Assembly: GCA_016933315.1 (NCBI GenBank) | Contig: JAFGBE010000139.1 | Coordinates: 1-7,481, forward strand | Length of the DNA: 7,481 nucleotides | Direction: 5' to 3' | Source of the DNA: Candidatus Auribacterota bacterium | GTDB lineage: Bacteria > Auribacterota > UBA6266 | In this document: positions 1 to 5,047 of the stretch, piece after piece | Layout of the letters: every line of letters starts with the position of its first letter | How positions within the stretch are numbered: position 1 is the stretch's first letter | Translations under genes and position numbers: made by a program | The notes under the pieces: generated by a model | Databases searched by the model: none | Told to the model about the DNA's origin: nothing | What the model saw: only the letters and a program-made list of their open reading frames with translations

Positions 1-1
1 C

Positions 2-541
2 GAGGGGGACGAAGTTCTGGATGTATGTTCCGCCCCGGGCGGGAAGGCTACCTTGACTGCGCAGCTGCTCGGGGGCAACGGAAAGGTGGTCTGTGTTGAC
101 AGGACGGAGGAGAAAGTCCGGTTAATCGGGCAGAATGCCCGGCGGCTGGGCCTGCAGAATATTGAGATTGTTCAATGTGATTTTTTAAGAAGTTGTGATA
201 AAATCAAAAACAGATTATTCGCGAAAATTCTTGTAGATGTCCCTTGCTCGAATACCGGCGCATGGAGGAAAAGGCCTGAAGCAAGATGGTTGTTTGCTCC
301 GTCGAGATTCAGGGAGATAACCGTAACCCAGAAAGAAATTCTTGTAAAAGCTTTGTCTCTGCTTGCCAAAAACGGTGTTTTGGTTTATAGTACTTGTTCT
401 GTCCTTGATATCGAAAACAGGGACATTGTCATGGGCGCCATCGGCAGGGACGGAAAATTTGAACTGATTCATGACAATCTCACGCTGCAGGAAACAGGCG
501 GTTCTGAAGGCGGTTATTTCGCAGCCATAAGGAGGAATTAA
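2..541 (+). CDS. rsmB: 16S rRNA (cytosine-5)-methyltransferase, RsmB-type, C-terminal part (5'-truncated)
   Basis: This gene is open from the first codon of the window, so only the last 179 residues are present. It is the SAM-dependent catalytic domain of the RsmB/Nop2 (NOL1/NOP2/Sun) family, which methylates C5 of cytosine in rRNA. Visible motifs, numbered from base 2, are motif I around residues 5-17 (VLDVCSAPGGK, SAM binding), the acidic end of the next strand (CVD), motif IV with PCSNTG (Cys at 245-247), and motif VI with STCS (Cys at 395-397). The last cysteine is the nucleophile in this family and the motif IV cysteine releases the product. The protein ends directly after the fold (GGYFAAIRRN), like RsmB, and has no PUA-like tail as in RsmF, so RsmB is favoured; another family member is possible. 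The TTG at 53 lies inside motif I and is not the start. Its last codons overlap the ribosome site of the next gene. Confidence 0.88.
   Translation, partial: EGDEVLDVCSAPGGKATLTAQLLGGNGKVVCVDRTEEKVRLIGQNARRLGLQNIEIVQCDFLRSCDKIKNRLFAKILVDVPCSNTGAWRKRPEARWLFAPSRFREITVTQKEILVKALSLLAKNGVLVYSTCSVLDIENRDIVMGAIGRDGKFELIHDNLTLQETGGSEGGYFAAIRRN
531..535 (+). promoter_or_regulatory. Ribosome binding site of the PilZ gene
   Basis: GGAGG lies 9 bases before the ATG at 545 and inside the last codons of the upstream methyltransferase. This fixes the start of the PilZ gene and suggests coupled translation. Confidence 0.8.
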
Positions 542-544
542 CAT

Positions 545-1084
545 ATGGAGAACATCAGCACTCAACAGGTGGTCTTCCTGACAGGTATCGTATTATTCGC
601 TGTTTCAGCGGTATTGTTGATTGCTTTTTTCCTCAAACCTGCAAAACAGGGTGAGACCATCATAAAGACATCAAAAAATCCTTCCCAGGAAAGAAGAAGG
701 TATGTTCGCATACCGGTCGGGACTTCAATAAAATATAAGATTATAGACCGGCAGGAATATCCTCTTTTCTGCAGCCTTTATTGTGTAAAAAAAGAGGGGG
801 ATAGGATAATTTCGGCCGGAGACGGCACGAAAAAAGGGTATACCGCCAACATCAGCGCTTCAGGAGTGCTTTTCAAGGTTAAAGAGAAACTTTCGCCGGG
901 CATGTTCCTTCACCTGACGATTGAAACAAGCAATAAAGAATATTCACTTGAGCTTAACGGCAAGATTATCAGGGTGGATAAACATCCTGAACTCGGATTC
1001 TATGAGATAGCTGTTGCGTTTTTAAAACCCACAGAGGAAGAAGAATCCAAACTGGCTGAATTTGTTTCCGAACATTTCTTCTAG
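545..1084 (+). CDS. Membrane-anchored PilZ-domain protein (predicted c-di-GMP receptor)
   Basis: This is a 179-residue protein with one N-terminal membrane segment at about residues 9-30, followed by a basic linker and a cytoplasmic PilZ domain from about residue 48 to the end. Both c-di-GMP contact motifs are visible: the RxxxR motif at Arg51-Arg55 within ERRRYVRIP, and the [D/N]xSxxG motif as Asn102, Ser104 and Gly107 (NISASG). PilZ domains bind cyclic di-GMP and pass the signal to a partner, so this one is predicted to respond at the inner membrane; the partner is unknown. The insert between the two motifs (about 68-98, with two cysteines) is longer than in minimal PilZ domains. The gene begins 3 bases after the methyltransferase and ends 3 bases before the next membrane-anchored gene, which is the obvious candidate partner. 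No diguanylate cyclase or phosphodiesterase is present in the window. Confidence 0.85.
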   Translation: MENISTQQVVFLTGIVLFAVSAVLLIAFFLKPAKQGETIIKTSKNPSQERRRYVRIPVGTSIKYKIIDRQEYPLFCSLYCVKKEGDRIISAGDGTKKGYTANISASGVLFKVKEKLSPGMFLHLTIETSNKEYSLELNGKIIRVDKHPELGFYEIAVAFLKPTEEEESKLAEFVSEHFF

Positions 1085-1087
1085 TCG

Positions 1088-1855
1088 ATGGTTATGCAGG
1101 ACACTTTTGCGATAACGATTATTTTTATAGTAGCGGCGACTTTTATCGGCGCTCTTGTAAAAGGCCGCTCGAAAGACAGGTGCCTCAAGCATTTCTCCGG
1201 TGATTCCGTTACCGTTATAAACAAAGATATGAAAGCCATATGGGGCAGGTTGCAAGTGGACAATTCTTCCCTCGAGCTTTTCTACCGGGATATTTATAAG
1301 GATGAGAAAGATAGCCATATAGAGACGAGCTATATCATCTATAAAAATGAATTTTCCAATATCCTTGTGCTGGTCAGGTTCCTTGACCAGCTTAGCGAAG
1401 AAGAGAGAAGTAAGAGAGAGAATATGCTTAAAAAGGCTTACCATCCGGGGCTTATCCGGCGCGTCCTGAGGAGCACAAGAAACATATTCGGGACGGTGAA
1501 GGACTCCATTGCGGATATAGCAAATTTATTTATGGGCAAGATAAAAACCTCTGTTCCGTCCGGCAAGATTCTGGCAGGGCAGGAAAAATATGTTTCACAG
1601 ATACAAAGCCAGGTTGTTTCAGGCATAGGGATGTCGTATGAGCCTGTCCTGGAACGGCATATCGGGAAACGAGTTGTCGCCTCATATATGCTGGATTCAA
1701 AAAAACATGAGATCTCGGGTATCCTGAGGGACTATACGGCGGAATTTATAGAGTTAATGGAAACGGAGCCTAAGCTTTTTGACGATAAAAGCCCCAGGAA
1801 AGCGGATATTATAATGCCTCGCGGTATAAGTGTTGTAAGGCATTTGGGAGAATAA
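1088..1855 (+). CDS. Membrane-anchored protein of unknown function with two similar beta-rich modules
   Basis: I do not recognise a named family. The 255-residue protein has an N-terminal membrane segment at about residues 7-24, followed at once by basic residues, so the rest should be cytoplasmic. Two stretches look alike: residues 38-66, starting GDSVTVINKDMKAIWGRL and ending LELFY, and residues 193-224, starting GKRVVASYMLDSKKHEISG and ending IELME. Both have the pattern G-x-x-V, a charged turn, G-x-L, then E-L, which recalls a small Sm-like or SH3-like beta barrel. The middle (about 120-180) is basic and probably helical. The C-terminus (ADIIMPRGISVVRHLGE) could supply a closing strand. 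The gene follows the PilZ gene by 3 bases in the same frame, with no clear ribosome site before the ATG at 1088, so translation is probably coupled. A second ATG at 1094 is an alternative start. Shared topology and tight linkage suggest it works with the PilZ protein; this is inference. Confidence 0.75.
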   Translation: MVMQDTFAITIIFIVAATFIGALVKGRSKDRCLKHFSGDSVTVINKDMKAIWGRLQVDNSSLELFYRDIYKDEKDSHIETSYIIYKNEFSNILVLVRFLDQLSEEERSKRENMLKKAYHPGLIRRVLRSTRNIFGTVKDSIADIANLFMGKIKTSVPSGKILAGQEKYVSQIQSQVVSGIGMSYEPVLERHIGKRVVASYMLDSKKHEISGILRDYTAEFIELMETEPKLFDDKSPRKADIIMPRGISVVRHLGE

Positions 1856-1872
1856 ATTGTCTGGCATTAACC

Positions 1873-1879
1873 GAGAGGG
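1873..1879 (+). promoter_or_regulatory. Ribosome binding site fixing the EamA gene start
   Basis: GAGAGGG lies 7 bases before the ATG at 1887. It supports that ATG over the in-frame TTG at 1857, which is 30 bases upstream and has no ribosome site. Confidence 0.7.
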
Positions 1880-1886
1880 TAAAAAT

Positions 1887-2306
1887 ATGAATGCTGTATA
1901 TTTAGCTTTATTGGCGGCGCTTGTCTGGGGTATTTGCCCTATCCTGGAAAAAGCCGGGTTAAAAAACATACCGGTATATGAAGGCGTTTTTATAAGGGCG
2001 TTATCGGTTTTCCTTGCCGGTATTGTGATGCTTTTCCTTAAGCCTTCGATGTTCAGGACTTTTACGATGCCCAATGTGAAGGCGATAATCTATATTATGC
2101 TCGGCGGATTCTTCGCCAGCATAGTGGGACAGATGATATATTACAAGGCTCTCAGCTCCGGTGAGGCTTCGAAAATCGTTCCCATTGCGGGTTCCTTCCC
2201 CCTGGTAACATTTATTTTGGGGGCAATCGTGTTCGGAGAAGCGGTTACCGTAACTAAAATAATCGGGGTCATCCTTGTTGTCAGCGGTATTTTCCTTTTA
2301 AAGTGA
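1887..2306 (+). CDS. Single-domain EamA/DMT-family membrane transporter (half-size)
   Basis: This is a 139-residue, very hydrophobic protein with about five membrane segments, near residues 3-20, 32-51, 66-86, 95-115 and 120-138. It matches one EamA domain of the drug/metabolite transporter superfamily. Supporting features are the N-terminal LVWGICPILEKAGL segment, the YYKALSSGEASKIVPI stretch before the fourth segment, and a conserved glutamate in FGEAVT before the last one. Classical family members are about 300 residues with two such domains, so this half-length form presumably acts as a dimer. Its substrate cannot be read from the sequence; relatives export amino acids, sugars or other metabolites. 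It sits 31 bases after the beta-module gene and 12 bases before the histidine kinase gene. The ATG at 1887 is chosen for its ribosome site. Confidence 0.85.
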   Translation: MNAVYLALLAALVWGICPILEKAGLKNIPVYEGVFIRALSVFLAGIVMLFLKPSMFRTFTMPNVKAIIYIMLGGFFASIVGQMIYYKALSSGEASKIVPIAGSFPLVTFILGAIVFGEAVTVTKIIGVILVVSGIFLLK

Positions 2307-2318
2307 GAAATAGTCTTT

Positions 2319-3137
2319 ATGCCGGAAATAAACAGAGAAAAAATTGAGAAAACGCAACTTATCCAATATGCCCGGGATTTCCACAGGACTTATGAGCAGC
2401 TTCTCGCTAAAAACAAGGAATTGCAGATATTAGAGAAAAAAAAGAATGATTTTCTCGAGATGGTGCTCCATGAATTGCGGACGCCTATCACAAAGGTGAT
2501 GATGTCCGCGGAACTTATCATATCATCCCAGCCCAGAGATAAAAGCAGGCGCCAGTTGTACGAATCCCTTAAAAAAGGAATTAAAAAACTTGAATATGTG
2601 ATTTCTGAGATAGCCCTGGCGGCCCAGCAAAGCCAGGATAAGGCCACCATAAGAGAAGAGCCTGTTTCCCTGGGCAGCCTCATAAAGAAACTTAAAAAGG
2701 ATGTGGAACAGTTTGTCCATACGAGAAACCAGAAAATAATCCTTTCCGTTTCAGCCAAAGATATCGTCGTTAAGGGCAATACTATGAGATTGTATGACGC
2801 TTTTTTCAACATTGTGCAGAATGCATCCAAGTTCAGCATGGATGGAACGGAAATAAAAATTAACGTTAAAAGGGAAGGGGAATCCGCGGTTGTCGAGGTT
2901 ATTGACCATGGGATAGGCATAGAAAAGAATAAAATGGGCCTGATATTCGGGAGTTTTTATGAGGATATCGATATTTTTGAGCACCATTCGGGCAATTTTG
3001 AATTCAAGAGTTCGAGCCTCGGCCTCGGCTTGTATATATCCAAGAAAATCATAGAGAAGCACGGTGGAAATATTTCCGTGAAAAGTAAAGTCGGCAAAGG
3101 CAGCGCTTTTACGGTGAGGCTTCCCGCGGCGGTTTAA
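2319..3137 (+). CDS. Soluble sensor histidine kinase without a recognisable input domain
   Basis: This 272-residue protein has no membrane segment or signal peptide. Residues 6-43 form a charged, probably coiled-coil helix leading into a HisKA dimerisation domain with H-box VLHELRTP; the phosphoacceptor is His51 (codon 2469-2471). The ATPase domain follows, with the N box around Asn164-Asn168 (NIVQNASKFS), G1 box DHGIGI (196-201), F box IFGSFYE (209-215) and G2 box GLGLYIS (235-241). All residues needed for autophosphorylation appear present. The ATP lid is longer than usual and contains an HHSG..EF pattern (222-229), which I recall from a subgroup of cytoplasmic kinases. No PAS, GAF or receiver domain is seen, and no response regulator lies in the window, so it is an orphan kinase here. 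It may take its signal through the coiled coil or from a partner such as the PilZ protein (inference). The ribosome site is weak (GTGAG at the preceding stop), suggesting coupling to the EamA gene. Confidence 0.9.
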   Translation: MPEINREKIEKTQLIQYARDFHRTYEQLLAKNKELQILEKKKNDFLEMVLHELRTPITKVMMSAELIISSQPRDKSRRQLYESLKKGIKKLEYVISEIALAAQQSQDKATIREEPVSLGSLIKKLKKDVEQFVHTRNQKIILSVSAKDIVVKGNTMRLYDAFFNIVQNASKFSMDGTEIKINVKREGESAVVEVIDHGIGIEKNKMGLIFGSFYEDIDIFEHHSGNFEFKSSSLGLGLYISKKIIEKHGGNISVKSKVGKGSAFTVRLPAAV

Positions 3138-3150
3138 CATTCATTAATAA

Positions 3151-3157
3151 AAGGAGG
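3151..3157 (+). promoter_or_regulatory. Ribosome binding site deciding the PurF-like GTG start
   Basis: AAGGAGG is a strong site, 4 bases before the GTG at 3162. No other start codon exists in frame between the stop of the kinase gene (3135-3137) and this GTG. The N-terminus, and so the Ser at position 2, is well fixed. Confidence 0.8.
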
Positions 3158-3161
3158 CAGC

Positions 3162-4583
3162 GTGAGCGGTATTTTCGGAGTGGTTTCAAAGAAAAATTGT
3201 ACCGATATTTTATTCTATGGCACAGATTATCATTCTCACCTTGGGACTGAATATGGCGGCCTGGCCGTTCTGGGAGATGATTTCACGCGCCAGATACACA
3301 ATATAAGCCAGAGCCAGTTCAAAGCCAAATTCTATGACGATATAAAATCCATGAGGGGCAATAAGGGGATAGGAGTGATAAGCGCTTTTGAAGAGCAGCC
3401 TATATACCTTAATTCGAAATTCGGCGCTTTTTGCGTGGTTATGAACGGATTGATAGAGAACGCCAATGAACTTGCGGATAAACTTATGGAAAAGGGCATC
3501 TCCTTCAGCGAATTCAGGAAAGGCAACGTTAACCAGACTGAACTTGTGGCAAAACTGATAAACCAGGGAAAAAGCATCGTTGACGGCATCGAAAATGTGT
3601 TTGATTCGATAACCGGCTCGTGCTCGCTTCTCCTGCTTAATAAGGACGGGGTTTACGCCGCCAGGGACCGGTTTGGCTACACGCCCCTTGTAGTAGGGCA
3701 GAGTGAGGACGCTATGGCGGTTACTTCGGAAACGATAGCGTTTTTAAACAGCGGTTTCAGCATAGTCAAATACCTTGGGCCGGGCGAAATAATGCTCCTG
3801 AACGAGGGAGATATGATACAGAAAAAAGAACCCGGCAAAATCAACCAGATTTGCGCGTTTTTATGGATATACACGGGTTTCCCGGCTTCGAGTTATGAAA
3901 GTATAAATGCCGAGACAGTCAGGGAAAGATGCGGACGGTTTCTCGCAAAACATGATAAAGACCTCCAGATAGATGCGGTGTCGGGTGTCCCCGATTCGGG
4001 AACTGCCCATGCCATAGGTTATTCAATGGAATCAAAAAAGCCTTTCAGAAGAACGCTTGTCAAATACACGCCCGGCTACGGGAGAAGTTACACGCCGCCT
4101 TCGCAGGAAACAAGGGACCTCGTCGCAAAGATGAAGCTTATCGCGATAAAGGACATTATAGACGGCAACAGGATTATAATATGCGATGATTCGATTGTCA
4201 GGGGCACACAGCTGAAGAATTACACGGTTAAAAAACTGTGGGATGCAGGGGCAAAGGAAGTCCATGTCCGTCCGGCTTGCCCGCCGCTGATGTTTCCCTG
4301 CAAGTTTAACCGTTCCACCAGGACAATCCATGAGCTTGCTACGCGGAAGGCTATCAGGAGCATAGAAGGGCACGACCTGGAGGATGTAAAGGAATATACA
4401 GACAGCTCGTCCGCAAAATACAGAAAGATGATTGACTGGATAGCTAAAGACCTTGAGGTTACCACTCTGAGATATCAGACTGTCGATGATATGGTAAAAG
4501 CCATAGGCCTGCCCCGCGAAAAAATATGCCTTCACTGCTGGACGGGAGAATGCCCGAAGAAAGGCCAGTGTTCAGGTTGTTGA
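3162..4583 (+). CDS. PurF-like amidophosphoribosyltransferase with a degenerate glutaminase site
   Basis: The 473-residue protein has the PurF layout: an N-terminal Ntn-type glutaminase domain (about 1-235) and a C-terminal phosphoribosyltransferase domain. The PRPP loop is intact at 341-350 (CDDSIVRGTQ), as is the flexible-loop region around YGRSYTPPSQETR (306-318). True PurF makes phosphoribosylamine from PRPP and glutamine, the first step of purine synthesis, with the N-terminal Cys as nucleophile. Here position 2 is Ser (AGC). The HRGQ arginine is Leu27, the glutamine loop with its arginine (RYPTAG in E. coli) is missing between GIGVIS and EEQP, and the SDSE aspartate is Gln125. The oxyanion NG pair (Asn95-Gly96) remains. 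Cys231, Cys380, Cys456 and Cys459 match the four Fe-S ligands of Bacillus-type PurF. Most annotation pipelines would call it amidophosphoribosyltransferase. I infer an ammonia-dependent or repurposed paralogue, similar to forms I recall from other phyla that begin with Gly or Ser. It ends the operon. Confidence 0.88.
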   Translation: MSGIFGVVSKKNCTDILFYGTDYHSHLGTEYGGLAVLGDDFTRQIHNISQSQFKAKFYDDIKSMRGNKGIGVISAFEEQPIYLNSKFGAFCVVMNGLIENANELADKLMEKGISFSEFRKGNVNQTELVAKLINQGKSIVDGIENVFDSITGSCSLLLLNKDGVYAARDRFGYTPLVVGQSEDAMAVTSETIAFLNSGFSIVKYLGPGEIMLLNEGDMIQKKEPGKINQICAFLWIYTGFPASSYESINAETVRERCGRFLAKHDKDLQIDAVSGVPDSGTAHAIGYSMESKKPFRRTLVKYTPGYGRSYTPPSQETRDLVAKMKLIAIKDIIDGNRIIICDDSIVRGTQLKNYTVKKLWDAGAKEVHVRPACPPLMFPCKFNRSTRTIHELATRKAIRSIEGHDLEDVKEYTDSSSAKYRKMIDWIAKDLEVTTLRYQTVDDMVKAIGLPREKICLHCWTGECPKKGQCSGC

Positions 4584-4586
4584 CGG

Positions 4587-4618
4587 TTGGTAGCGTAGCA
4601 GGGTAAAAGCGGTATAAT
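4587..4618 (+). promoter_or_regulatory. Possible sigma-70-type promoter for the DUF3568-like gene
   Basis: A perfect TATAAT lies at 4613-4618, 54 bases before the ATG at 4672, in the only sizeable spacer of the plus-strand genes. The -35 is weak: TTGGTA at 4587-4592 is 20 bases away, and no good hexamer sits at 16-18 bases. The -10 box in a true intergenic spacer is the main support. Confidence 0.45.
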
Positions 4619-4659
4619 GGTTTAATTCGAGGGTTACATTGATAAAGAGGGAGTTTTAG

Positions 4660-4666
4660 AAGGGGG
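4660..4666 (+). promoter_or_regulatory. Ribosome binding site of the DUF3568-like gene
   Basis: AAGGGGG lies 5 bases before the ATG at 4672, which begins a clear signal peptide. Confidence 0.7.
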
Positions 4667-4671
4667 AAAAT

Positions 4672-5046
4672 ATGAAAAAATTATTCGTTATGTTTATTGT
4701 CATTTGTCTCCTGGCCACTAATTCCGTGGCAGGGCTTTTTTCAAAAGATACCGATAAAACCGAACGTATTACCATAGATAAAAGCGCTGCCGTATTAGAG
4801 AAGGAAGTAAAGTTCTACAGGGCATGGTCTGCCACATACGGTGTTTTGAAGAAAATGGGCGAAATAAAATATAAGAACAAAAACGCGGGCAGAATCGATG
4901 CGAAAATCAACGGCATCAGCGTTAAGGCGATAATAGAGGAATCAACGGAAAAAGTAATAACCGTTAAAATCGAGGTTCAGGACGAATCTTCCGATGGCAA
5001 TGCGCTTGCCCGGGAAATAATCAATAAGATAAATGAGAAGATGTAG
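4672..5046 (+). CDS. Small secreted DUF3568-like protein
   Basis: This 124-residue protein has a typical Sec signal peptide: MKK, a hydrophobic core, and a probable signal peptidase I site after Ala20 (NSVA, then GLF). The only cysteine, Cys12, is inside the hydrophobic core, so it is not a lipoprotein. The mature part has the order of DUF3568: a helix with a conserved-looking AW.AT..VLKKMG (about 50-63), a beta strand pair (YKNKNAGRIDAKINGISV), a second strand pair (EKVITVKIEVQDES), and a C-terminal helix (ALAREIINKINEKM). That family is of unknown function; many members are periplasmic lipoproteins, and this one would be free in the periplasm. Family assignment is from memory of the pattern. 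The gene is probably transcribed alone from the TATAAT promoter. It meets the minus-strand glycosyltransferase gene tail to tail with a single base between the stops. Confidence 0.75.
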   Translation: MKKLFVMFIVICLLATNSVAGLFSKDTDKTERITIDKSAAVLEKEVKFYRAWSATYGVLKKMGEIKYKNKNAGRIDAKINGISVKAIIEESTEKVITVKIEVQDESSDGNALAREIINKINEKM

Positions 5047-5047
5047 G

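Noticed and set aside
53..541. A start at TTG 53 for the methyltransferase
   Set aside because: The same frame is open to base 2 and encodes SAM motif I (VLDVCSAPGGK) before that codon, so the gene is cut by the window edge rather than starting there.
1370..1390. Inverted repeat CTGGTCA / TGACCAG
   Set aside because: It is a 7-bp stem with a 7-base loop inside coding sequence, without a T tract, and is explained by the encoded residues; probably chance.
1857..1886. TTG 1857 as the start of the EamA gene
   Set aside because: The 10 extra residues are polar and lack a ribosome site, whereas ATG 1887 has GAGAGGG at 7 bases and begins the first membrane segment.
4580..4618. TTGACG at 4580-4585 as the -35 partner of TATAAT at 4613
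   Set aside because: The spacer is 27 bases, far outside the 15-20 that sigma-70 promoters use, and the hexamer overlaps the PurF-like stop codon.
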